Assembly (NCBI GenBank): GCA_000482145.1
Contig: AUXH01000348.1
Coordinates: 1 to 20,513 of the forward strand
Direction: 5' to 3'
DNA length: 20,513 nt
Source of the DNA: Strigomonas culicis
Taxonomy: Eukaryota; Euglenozoa; Kinetoplastea; Trypanosomatida; Trypanosomatidae
Below the pieces are notes generated by a model, which saw nothing but the letters and a program-made list of their open reading frames with translations, was not told where the DNA came from and searched no databases. This document shows, piece after piece, positions 8,180 through 15,206 of this stretch. Position numbers and translations under genes: made by a program. Position 1 is the first letter of the stretch, and every line of letters starts with the position of its first letter.

Positions 8180-9049
8180 CTAAAACTTGAACACCATCTT
8201 GGGCAGGTAGCCGAGCTCCTTCAGGTACCCCCGCAGCTCGCCCTGCGTCGGCGGGGAGCTCTTGAAGTCCTTGTCGCCGCAGATGGTCTCCATGAAGGGC
8301 GGCGGGCCCGACACGAGGATGATCGAATCGCCGGCGCGGTTCGGCGGCGGCATAAGCGACTTGATCATCTCCTTGTTTACGTAGCCGACGCCGCCCATCC
8401 AGTCGGACGGCGCCTTGCTCAGCACGAAGTAGGGCGAGAAGCGCAGATAGGTCTCCATGAGCTCGTTCAGCTCGTTGCCTAGCAGTACATCCTCTTTCCG
8501 CTGGTTGGCGTAGAGGAGGAAGACCTCCGTCGTGTTCTTCGGGGCGCGCAGCACGTTGCGGGCGACCTGGTACATGGGCGTGATGCCGGTGCCGCCGGCG
8601 ATCATGCCGATTGTCTTGTACTGGTTCGTGCGGATCGGCAGCTTCACCCACGGGCCCTTGGCCTCGATCGTGTCGCCCTTCTTCATCGCGAAGAGGTGCG
8701 AGCCCATCTTGCTGCCCTTGTACTTCTTCACGAGGATGTCGAAGTAGCCGAGCTGGTCGCTGCGGTTCAGCGGCGTGTAGGGCCGCACGACGTCCTTGCC
8801 GTCCGTGCCCACGTACCGCAGCGAGATGCAGGAGGCCACCTCGAGGTTGAGCGGCATGTCAGCCTCCGGCAGCGCGAAGCGGAACACCTTTGTGTTGTGC
8901 GACTCGTCATAGACGTTGATGAGCGGGAACGTGCGGAACTCCTGCTGTGAGAAGGGGCTAGCGGCAGAGGCACACGAGGTGGCGGTGTGCACACTAGTGA
9001 ACCAACTCGAGGCGGTCATCCCCACCAGAGTGGCAAGGAGAGACTTCAT
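8180..9049 (-). CDS. NADH-cytochrome b5 reductase (paralogue 2)
   Basis: This 289-residue protein has the same architecture as the gene at 6467. It has a hydrophobic N terminus (about 3-20), RPYTPLN at 89-95, GSHLFAMKKGD at 116-126, GGTGITPMYQ at 152-161, SGPPPFM at 247-253 and a C terminus ending LGYLPKMVFKF. It therefore carries both FAD and NADH binding signatures and is expected to reduce cytochrome b5. The N-terminal ~50 residues, the 160-235 region and the loop before SGPP differ clearly from paralogue 1, while the cofactor segments are nearly identical, in places at every base. The CGPP cysteine is again Ser (247). The different N termini suggest different locations or partners, which is inference. 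It uses a TAG stop. Confidence 0.95.
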   Translation of the reverse strand: MKSLLATLVGMTASSWFTSVHTATSCASAASPFSQQEFRTFPLINVYDESHNTKVFRFALPEADMPLNLEVASCISLRYVGTDGKDVVRPYTPLNRSDQLGYFDILVKKYKGSKMGSHLFAMKKGDTIEAKGPWVKLPIRTNQYKTIGMIAGGTGITPMYQVARNVLRAPKNTTEVFLLYANQRKEDVLLGNELNELMETYLRFSPYFVLSKAPSDWMGGVGYVNKEMIKSLMPPPNRAGDSIILVSGPPPFMETICGDKDFKSSPPTQGELRGYLKELGYLPKMVFKF

Positions 9050-9157
9050 ATGCGTCGTTTTTTCTTTATCTTTTGTACTTGTTCGGTTATTATCGTATTT
9101 GTTTTTCTCTTGGTAGTATTATTGGGAAAGCACTGACTAGACTACTAGGCTACTCGA

Positions 9158-9191
9158 CTAGGCAAGCAGACAAAAGACAGGGAACGGGAAA
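9158..9191 (-). promoter_or_regulatory. Candidate trans-splice acceptor for reductase 2
   Basis: On the minus strand a C/T-rich stretch (GTTTCCCGTTCCCTGTC...) leads to GCCTAG, with AG at 9158-9159, giving a 5'UTR of about 108 nt. Sequence between it and the ATG is A-rich. Two further TAGs follow within 30 bases, so the exact site is uncertain. Confidence 0.4.
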
Positions 9192-9237
9192 CAATAAATT
9201 TAAGAGAAAGCATTTCATTCTGCGTACGTGTGCGCAC

Positions 9238-9253
9238 GGGGGGGGGGGGGGGG
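9238..9253. repeat. 16-base G homopolymer
   Basis: The longest G run in the window, between the eIF2D and reductase 2 genes; on the transcribed strand it is C16. Such runs are prone to length error in sequencing and to slippage. Confidence 0.9.
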
Positions 9254-9358
9254 ACGGGTCAACAAACTGGTAAATCAGCACTTGAACCTGTATGTTTTCT
9301 CCGTTTTTCATAATAATAATAAAAAGCTGAGAAGGCCCTACTTTTTCTTCTTCTTCCT

Positions 9359-11437
9359 TCAGCCCTTACCCTCCACGATATACGCCGCCGGGATGCCCAA
9401 CTCTTTGGTCAGCACGTCAAGGATGGCCCGCACCATCGCGCCGTGTAAGTGTATCTCCAGCGGCACCACCGTTGACTGCTTGAGGTTCACCATGTGCACG
9501 GACGGGTCCACCGTGTTGCAGCTCGTGTTGAACTGCTTCCGCCACCGCTGTGCGAGCAGAGGCAGCTCGAACCCATACGCGGCCACGTTCTTCACGATGG
9601 TCAGCATCGTGTTGCGGCGCTTCTCCTGCCACACGTGGACGCAGGGCGGGGTGCCGTGCCGCACGATGCGGCGCGGCTGGAAGGAGCGGTTCGTGCCGGT
9701 CATCCCCGCCACCATGGTCTGCAGCTGGATCTCGTACACCGGATTGAACAGAGACAGGCACAGCTTCTTCGCGCCTGTGATGGGCAGCTCCCGCTCGCCC
9801 TTTGCTGGCAGCAGCCCCAACGCCCCGTCCAACCTCACCGTCGCGGCCGTGCCCGGCGCGGCGGGTGGCACGAGCAGACCGTTGGCCTTCACGTAGGCGA
9901 GAAAGCTCTCCATGATCTCCCTCTCCGTGTAACGGGTGTCGGCCGGCGGCAGCGGCAGCACCTCGGCCGGTGGCGGCGCCTCCACCGGCGCCGCGCCGAG
10001 CGCGGGGAACAGCTCCGCCTGTGGCGTGATGCCGGCGCGCGTGTCCCCCAACAGCAGGGCCCGCTGCAGCACCTCGTCCATCCCGCGTCGCGCGACCAGC
10101 GACAGCTCGAGCGCGCTGATCTGCTGCTGCAGCTCCAGCTTGGTGTCCCGGAGCCGCTCCTCCTCCGCCGCGAGGGCCTCGCGCTCTAGCGCGGGGAGGT
10201 GCACGTCCCGTCGGAAGGCCTCCCACCGCGCGCAGCCCTCGCGGAACACGGCGGCCGACTTATTGATCCGTGCCAAGGCGTGCACACCCTTCTGCGGCTC
10301 CTCGATGGTCAGAAAATCGTCCAGCGTGCGGTAGTAGACCAGCGCCTTCTTGTACGCCGTCTTCTTGAAGTCAACCGGCTCCGACCGGCCCCCCTGGCCG
10401 CGCGGGGTGGACTGCACGACGAGGCTCGTGAACTCATTCAGGGGCATCGGCAGCTGCGACGGCGTGACGCCACGCGCGGCCTCACACACACAGAACAGGA
10501 GCACGTCCCGCTCCTCCGGGAAGAGGGAGAGCGCCGACCCCGGCTCCTCCTCCGAGGCCGCCGGCACCGGCGTCGCCGTGCCGGCGTCGTCCGCTGCGGC
10601 GGCATCCTCCTGCTCCGCACGGGTGTCCGCGTCGCCCCCCTCCGGCGCAGGAGGTGGGTGGTCAGTCTCCGCTGTCGCAGCAGCAGCTGCGGCGCCGGTC
10701 ATCGCTGCCACATGTTCCTCCACCTCATCTTCCTTAAAAGACTCGGGCACACAGCAAAGCGTCTCGCCGAGGGGGCCGCAGGAGACCACGAACGCAGAGT
10801 AGTGCTCCCTCCACAGCGCATCCTGGTAACAATGGAAAATGTACACGCCAACGCCGGCGGGGTCCGCCGTCATCAGCGACGCCGTGGCCATGCCCACCGC
10901 GTAGGGCACCTCCACCCCAACCGACTGAACCAAGACCAGGTCCCCCTCTTGCACGCTGTGTGCTTCCTTCCCGCCGGGCTGCAGCGCCACAATACCAGGC
11001 TTCATTAAATGTGCGCCGGAAATTAAAAACGAGGACGTGGGCCCGCGGCAGCAGGCAAGCGAGGCAAGCCTCCGAATAAAAACGCAGAAGGATTCCTTGT
11101 CATCCAAAAACAGACGCGCATAGAGCAAGAAAAATACAGTAGGCACCAGAGAGGTGGGGCACACGCGATGATCTAACAAGTCCACTGCGTCCGCACACAG
11201 CTTGTCCACGATAAGAAACAGTGGTACATCGTTGACATATATGAGTTGCACAGAACCACCTTGGTTAATGTTCCATTTTTTCTTGACAACACTTGCCTTC
11301 TTTGGCCATATGCGATCCAGTATCTCTGCGAAACTGTGATCATCGCCAAATCGCTCCTCCAGCTGAGATCTTAACTTTTTCGTAAAAGATTGAGCAACGG
11401 ATTCCGATCCCTTGACAGTGTGCTTTTTCTGCAACAT
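9359..11437 (-). CDS. eIF2D-like translation initiation/recycling factor (PUA - winged helix - SWIB - SUI1)
   Basis: This encodes 692 residues with eIF2D/ligatin architecture. There is a pre-PUA region (~1-130, opening MLQKKHTVKG) and a PUA domain (~135-215: SFLISGAHLMKPGI, QEGDLVLVQS). A winged-helix-like segment follows (~308-400), containing KKTAYKKALVYYRTLDDF and KGVHALARI, then a SWIB-like region (~500-565) and a C-terminal SUI1 domain (~595-690: KRRNTMLTIVKNVAAYGFE, GIPAAYI). eIF2D binds the 40S subunit, delivers tRNA to the P site without GTP and recycles post-termination 40S. It is longer than human eIF2D (584 aa) because of an Ala/Glu/Asp/Pro-rich linker (~240-302) and a coiled-coil-like insert (~412-450). 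The frame is open 11 codons further, but only from a GTG, so the ATG at 11437 is used. The N-terminal third is much poorer in GC than the rest. Confidence 0.88.
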   Translation of the reverse strand: MLQKKHTVKGSESVAQSFTKKLRSQLEERFGDDHSFAEILDRIWPKKASVVKKKWNINQGGSVQLIYVNDVPLFLIVDKLCADAVDLLDHRVCPTSLVPTVFFLLYARLFLDDKESFCVFIRRLASLACCRGPTSSFLISGAHLMKPGIVALQPGGKEAHSVQEGDLVLVQSVGVEVPYAVGMATASLMTADPAGVGVYIFHCYQDALWREHYSAFVVSCGPLGETLCCVPESFKEDEVEEHVAAMTGAAAAAATAETDHPPPAPEGGDADTRAEQEDAAAADDAGTATPVPAASEEEPGSALSLFPEERDVLLFCVCEAARGVTPSQLPMPLNEFTSLVVQSTPRGQGGRSEPVDFKKTAYKKALVYYRTLDDFLTIEEPQKGVHALARINKSAAVFREGCARWEAFRRDVHLPALEREALAAEEERLRDTKLELQQQISALELSLVARRGMDEVLQRALLLGDTRAGITPQAELFPALGAAPVEAPPPAEVLPLPPADTRYTEREIMESFLAYVKANGLLVPPAAPGTAATVRLDGALGLLPAKGERELPITGAKKLCLSLFNPVYEIQLQTMVAGMTGTNRSFQPRRIVRHGTPPCVHVWQEKRRNTMLTIVKNVAAYGFELPLLAQRWRKQFNTSCNTVDPSVHMVNLKQSTVVPLEIHLHGAMVRAILDVLTKELGIPAAYIVEGKG

Positions 11438-11469
11438 GGTCAGAACAATGGAATGCAAATAAAAATACA

Positions 11470-11492
11470 CTTGTAAAACAATAAAAACACTT
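11470..11492 (-). promoter_or_regulatory. Candidate trans-splice acceptor for the eIF2D gene
   Basis: On the minus strand GTGTTTTTATTGTTTTACAAG ends in an AG at 11470-11471, 32 nt before the chosen ATG, with no AG between. This acceptor would exclude the alternative upstream GTG codon from the mRNA. Confidence 0.5.
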
Positions 11493-11506
11493 TAGTATAT
11501 ATATAC

Positions 11507-11541
<35 letters not shown>
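11507..11541. repeat. (ATT)n trinucleotide repeat
   Basis: About eleven ATT/TTA units in a row in the spacer upstream of the eIF2D gene. Confidence 0.9.
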
Positions 11542-11543
<2 letters not shown>

Positions 11544-12137
11544 ATTATATAATAGTGATAATTATTAAATCTATTGCTTTTATTTATGAACGATAAGTGT
11601 GGTAAAAGAAAAAAGAAAGAAGTGAAGATTACAAAATAGAGAAAATGAAATAAATTAAATCAGGAAAGCGCTGTGGTTGACAGTGATCGTGCATAAATTA
11701 TGGACGTAAAAAAAAAAAAAAGACAACAATGGCATTGACAGATATAAGCAAAAAATATAACAGTTATGTGAAACACAAACATGTACACTCGTTTTTTTTT
11801 TTTTTGCATACTATTTAATTATTATACATATACATGTATTAAAAAAAAAAAATACGTTCCTTTGGGGCTTAAGAACTTTTTTCAGTCTATAGCGTTGCTA
11901 TACAATTCGCTTGATATAAAACAGTGTTCGATTTGGGTGTAATCATGTTTTTTTTTTAATGTACATATTTACATAAATTGCAGTATGGGCACTTGCTAGA
12001 ACCTTGCGGCTCCATACATCTAGTGAGAAACAGTGCATAAAAGAGCGCAATATATTTACACTGAGTATTCTCATGAACACTCATGTGAGACTATTGTTAT
12101 CAAACAACTTTTTTTTTTGTAAGGCACATGACAAAAA

Positions 12138-13037
12138 TCATTTCTTTGAGTCTGTCTTCTTGGACTTCTTGCGTGGTGCTTTCGGTAGCTGTGGGACTCG
12201 TTTTGTGAGAATGCCATTTAGTGTATCCTTCAGTTGCTGGGTAACCTCTTCATTTCCTTCAATCCATAATGTGTGCAAAATTGTATTGTACTTCACTTCA
12301 GGTACGGACTGCTCCTCGTCTTCCTCATCCTTCTCGTTCACGTCCTCGGAATCCTCGTCATCAACACCCGTTTTATCGACATCCGTGTCAGTGTTCATTT
12401 TTTTCTTCTCCTCTGCTTCAGCTACAGCTTCCTTCAATCCCTCCGGTAAGGTATCCTCACAAGGTTCCAGTGCCAGTAAAAAGGGCACCAGTCCCTTCAA
12501 TGTAAGACTATTGTTTCTGATATTCAGTATTTTGAGTGTAGCAGAATTTCGAAGCGCGTCAGAAAGATGCTTCGCTCCCTTATCCGAAATGCCATTGGAC
12601 GCTATATGTAAGGACTCCAAATGTGACAAGCTACTCGACGCAGCCACGGCACCTTCATCGCCAATGTAGTTACCATTAACGCTCAGGTGACGCAACGTTG
12701 TATTCTTAGCTAGATGAGAAAAAAAAGACGCGGCACCGCCTCGTAAATCGCACATCGATAAGTCGAGGTAAGTCACCGTCTTATTTAGAATTAGTTTTCG
12801 GCCAATATGGACGCACTTTGCAGCTCCTATGAAACTTTGTGCCAAGGATATTTTGAGACCCCACGGGGGTGGTGGATTTTCCAAGTTCTTCACCAGCACT
12901 GCTGCTTCCTCACTGGGACGCAGCCTATACCTCTCACAACTAGGTGCATCTGGATCAGGCATTACCTCCTTTGTTTCAATTAACTCGATAGCAGACTCAT
13001 AGGAGGATTTCGCTACATTTTCGTTTTCAGACATCAT
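12138..13037 (-). CDS. Leucine-rich-repeat protein (RNI-like), first gene of the leftward block
   Basis: This encodes 299 residues from a double ATG (13032-13037); the second could also serve. Residues ~85-190 form four RNI-type leucine-rich repeats of ~26-28 residues (VTYLDLSMCDLRGG; LRHLSVNGNYIGDEG; LESLHIASNGISDKG; LKILNIRNNSLTLKG), with a further repeat-like unit at ~253-275 (LHTLWIEGNEEVTQQ). Between them lies a charged low-complexity insert (~201-247, Asp/Glu-rich with Lys). The last ~20 residues are strongly basic (KAPRKKSKKTDSKK), possibly a nuclear-localisation signal. Such LRRs bind proteins; trypanosomatids have many, often flagellar, but nothing here fixes the location or partner. 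Codon use is far less GC-rich than in the reductase genes. It would be the first gene transcribed leftward from the strand switch. Confidence 0.88.
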   Translation of the reverse strand: MMSENENVAKSSYESAIELIETKEVMPDPDAPSCERYRLRPSEEAAVLVKNLENPPPPWGLKISLAQSFIGAAKCVHIGRKLILNKTVTYLDLSMCDLRGGAASFFSHLAKNTTLRHLSVNGNYIGDEGAVAASSSLSHLESLHIASNGISDKGAKHLSDALRNSATLKILNIRNNSLTLKGLVPFLLALEPCEDTLPEGLKEAVAEAEEKKKMNTDTDVDKTGVDDEDSEDVNEKDEEDEEQSVPEVKYNTILHTLWIEGNEEVTQQLKDTLNGILTKRVPQLPKAPRKKSKKTDSKK

Positions 13038-13071
13038 TGGTTATCTTCAGTCGTGCTTATTCCTTTTTTTT

Positions 13072-13089
13072 TGTGTGTGTGTGTGTGTA
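13072..13089. repeat. (GT)9 microsatellite in the LRR gene 5'UTR region
   Basis: An uninterrupted GT run on the plus strand, about 35-52 bases upstream of the LRR gene start and downstream of its presumed acceptor, so it would be transcribed as a CA run in the 5'UTR. Confidence 0.85.
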
Positions 13090-13093
13090 TTTT

Positions 13094-13147
13094 CTAACAA
13101 ATTAAGAAGAATAAATAAAGAGAAAGACACAGAAAATAAGGAAGCAA
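13094..13147 (-). promoter_or_regulatory. Candidate trans-splice acceptor for the LRR gene
   Basis: On the minus strand a long T/C-rich stretch (TTGCTTCCTTATTTTCTGTG, then CTTTCTC and TTCTTC) ends in GTTAG, with AG at 13094-13095, about 56 nt before the ATG. Confidence 0.55.
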
Positions 13148-13933
13148 ACGATAGACAAGCCAAAGTAAGCCTGAAATGCACAAAACACAAAAACAGAAAT
13201 AATAATGATAATAAATAAGAGGTGTGAGAGAGAGCAATATATGTCATTCCGCAGGAGTCTGCTCCTCAATCATACATTTACAAGTGATGGAACATGTTCA
13301 ACTACTCGATTATTAGTCTCCTTTGTGTTTTCCTAAAATAGTTTACCATAAAAAAAATTGCTAAATTGTACCTCCTCCAATGTGCGAAAAGGAGATTCTC
13401 TGTCTTCTCGAAAAACAAGGATCCCTGTCGGACCAGGGTGCAGCGGTGGGCGCGGCGCATTTTTGAAACAAAGAAAAGAACTCTCTTTAAATTCTCTTTA
13501 TAATGATACATGTCACGGTCAAGTATTAAAAGCTCTTTAATTCGGTGCACTCCTTGCCTACTCTGTCAATTCCAGTTTTCCAGAATGCTAAAAATGGGAA
13601 AATATGAAAACCAGCCGCTAACCACGTGAAGAAATGGAGAACTCTAGTCCCTTTTTTTTTTTACGTTCAAACATGCATCTGTAGATAAATGAAAGAAACT
13701 CAAACAAGACGGTCCATTGGGTTGTACTCCCTCCCCAAAGAAAAATGAAAACAATAATAATAATAATAACAATAATACACATGTTCTGTAAATAAATGCA
13801 AAACAATGCACAAAATCAATATGTTTTAAAATGCATCGAATTCATGCATCAATAACACCAATAACAAAAGCAATTCCACTGGCCCAGAAGTGCTATTAAA
13901 AGCGAGAAAGCGTAAAAAAAATCCAAGCATTCC

Positions 13934-14280
13934 AGCGCGGGCGGGTGGGCCCACCCCGGGGGCGAGGCGCCGGGCGGTCCTGCCGACGCGAAGAAAGGGC
14001 GGCGACGCCCCACGGTGGGCGGCGGCCTGGCGGCGTCGTCACAGCGCCACGAAGGGGTCAGAGAGAGGGGGCGACCGCTGCCTCGCCGGGGATGAGGGGG
14101 ACGGGAAGCGCGCCTCCAAGGGCGCGGCGGGGCGGGTCGGCCGCGGCGGGCTAGGGGGGGGGGGGGCCGCGCGACCCAACCCCCGACAACAGCAAAAAGC
14201 GCCGAGGCGGGGGCGCATGAAGACGGCCGCAACGCCCGCGGGGCGGCGCCGGGGTCGCGCCCCCGCCCCACACCCTTGAC
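13934..14280. other. GC-rich island inside the divergent strand-switch region
   Basis: About 345 bases of very GC-rich, plus-strand G-rich sequence, bounded sharply on both sides by AT-rich DNA. It starts near a 14-bp perfect palindrome (13943-13956) and ends at a 10-bp palindrome (TTGACGTCAA, 14276-14285). It carries many G runs, including 13 Gs at 14154-14166. Frames through it are Arg/Gly/Ala/Pro-rich with no recognisable domain, and the longest lacks a proper ATG at its start, so I do not call a gene. A transcription-start element is the best guess; a degraded gene remnant is the alternative. Confidence 0.7.
14129..14166 (+). other. Putative G-quadruplex pattern within the GC island
   Basis: The G runs on the plus strand are G4-C-G3-N11-G3-CTA-G13. 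Four runs of three or more Gs with loops of 1, 11 and 3 nt match a relaxed quadruplex pattern. Formation is inferred. Confidence 0.5.
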
Positions 14281-14463
14281 GTCAAAACAGACAGCCCGCC
14301 CACCGCGGCATCATTGTTTTGAAATGAGCAATAACATTTATAATTCACTCGAGAAAAAAAGGAGAGGAAAATGTACATATAATCTTTTTACAATCAGTCC
14401 TTTTTCACCATATGACTCTTTGTCCACAGTTGCTATTTTTATGCTTCACTGTACTTTATTTTA

Positions 14464-14528
14464 CTATATTCCCTTTCTCTCTCTTCCCATTTCCCTCTTG
14501 TGTGTTCACGAAAATACATCGGTTCTAG
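14464..14528 (+). promoter_or_regulatory. Candidate trans-splice acceptor for the zinc-ribbon gene
   Basis: A long C/T tract (CCCTTTCTCTCTCTTCCCATT and onward to CTCTTG) is followed by GGTTCTAG, with AG at 14527-14528. The predicted 5'UTR body is 75 nt and contains no ATG. Confidence 0.5.
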
Positions 14529-14603
14529 AGAATAAACACGAAAAAAGGTAGGAGCTCTGTATTTAAAGCAGAAAGAAAAAACTATCAAGCAAAGTAACAA
14601 GCG

Positions 14604-15206
14604 ATGGAGAGCCAAGACGAAAAGACCAGACTTGCGCAAGAGAAAGCTGACGCAGACTTTGCGCGCCAGCTTCAAGAGCAGATGAACCAAGAAGTAGAAG
14701 AAGTCGCTGTGGAGGCACCGGCGGAACCCTCTGCGCCTGAGCCTTCGCTAAACAACGGCATTTTAACTGTCGCTTGCTCTGCCTGCACGTTTGAAAATCA
14801 GGTGAAGAAACCAGTCCCCGGAAAACAATACAAATGCGTTCAGTGCCGCACAAATCTACCTGTTCCGCAGGATTTGCTTCCCGCGCCTCACCCAGAGAAG
14901 ATAACTATTATTGAATGTTCCATCTGTCACGTGGATAATCGGATCCCCAATCGCAAGGCAGACGCCATGCTGTGTGGTTCTTGCTTCCAGGAGTTGGGTA
15001 GCAAGTTGACACCACAAGATGCGGTGCCACAACAGCAACAAGGGCAGGAACAAGAGCAAGCACAACCACCTGTAGAAGAAAGTCGTACTGTGCAGGTCCG
15101 CTGTGGTCAGTGTAGTGCTGTAAATGCTGTACAAGTGCTGATAGACGCAACTGTTATTCAGTTTGAGTGCGGAAGCTGTGATACTATTAATGAGGTTTCA
15201 CTGTAG
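14604..15206 (+). CDS. Triple zinc-ribbon protein with N-terminal ubiquitin-binding-like helix
   Basis: This encodes 200 residues with three repeated CxxC...CxxC zinc ribbons: C58/C61-C78/C81, C105/C108-C124/C127 and C167/C170-C189/C192, separated by short linkers, the second Gln/Pro-rich (~143-157). The fingers (VACSACTFEN..., ECSICHVDN..., VRCGQCSAVN...) resemble LSD1-type or zinc-ribbon modules that bind protein or nucleic acid; I cannot name a single family. Residues ~10-28 (LAQEKADADFARQLQEQMN) look like the acidic-A-LQ helices of ubiquitin-interacting motifs, suggesting but not proving ubiquitin binding. There is no membrane segment. It is the first gene of the rightward block, has moderate-GC codon use like the LRR gene and kinase, and ends at TAG. 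Confidence 0.88.
   Translation: MESQDEKTRLAQEKADADFARQLQEQMNQEVEEVAVEAPAEPSAPEPSLNNGILTVACSACTFENQVKKPVPGKQYKCVQCRTNLPVPQDLLPAPHPEKITIIECSICHVDNRIPNRKADAMLCGSCFQELGSKLTPQDAVPQQQQGQEQEQAQPPVEESRTVQVRCGQCSAVNAVQVLIDATVIQFECGSCDTINEVSL

Larger units (their letters stand above)
9050..9358. other. Short spacer between the eIF2D and reductase 2 genes
   Basis: About 310 bases with no gene. It holds a 16-base G run (9238-9253; C16 on the coding strand) and, nearer reductase 2, a C/T-rich stretch that probably carries its splice acceptor. Confidence 0.7.
11438..12137. other. AT-rich spacer between the LRR and eIF2D genes
   Basis: About 700 bases without a gene. Next to the eIF2D acceptor lies a 16-bp perfect palindrome TAGTATATATATACTA (about 11493-11508) running into an (ATT)n repeat (about 11508-11541), then mixed A/T-rich sequence. 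Confidence 0.7.
13038..14603. other. Divergent strand-switch region, presumed Pol II transcription start region
   Basis: Genes to the left all read leftward and genes to the right all read rightward, so this ~1.57-kb interval separates the 5' ends of two polycistronic units. In trypanosomatids such regions are where Pol II transcription of both arms begins, with histone variants and, in many species, base J marks; this is known of the group rather than seen here. It contains the acceptors of the two flanking genes, a (TG)n run, an (AAT)n run, and a GC-rich island at ~13934-14280. No tRNA, snRNA or 5S gene was recognised. Confidence 0.8.

Noticed and set aside
11438..11470. N-terminal extension of the eIF2D frame by 11 codons
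   Set aside because: The upstream initiator would be GTG, the residues do not resemble eIF2D N termini, and the predicted acceptor removes it from the mRNA.
11493..11508. 16-bp AT palindrome upstream of the eIF2D gene
   Set aside because: It is mainly an (AT)n run, where palindromes arise trivially.
13417..13465. Short stem (CCCTG/CAGGG) and GC-richer patch considered as a tRNA or small RNA
   Set aside because: The stem is only 5 bp and there is no cloverleaf, A box or B box.
13831..13849. ATGCAT repeated 7 nt apart in the strand-switch region
   Set aside because: The unit is only 6 bp, itself palindromic and A/T-rich; too short to separate from chance.
13890..14279. 129-codon plus-strand frame across the GC island
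   Set aside because: It begins at GTG rather than ATG, is almost all Arg/Gly/Ala/Pro and has no domain. It precedes the first good splice acceptor of the rightward block.
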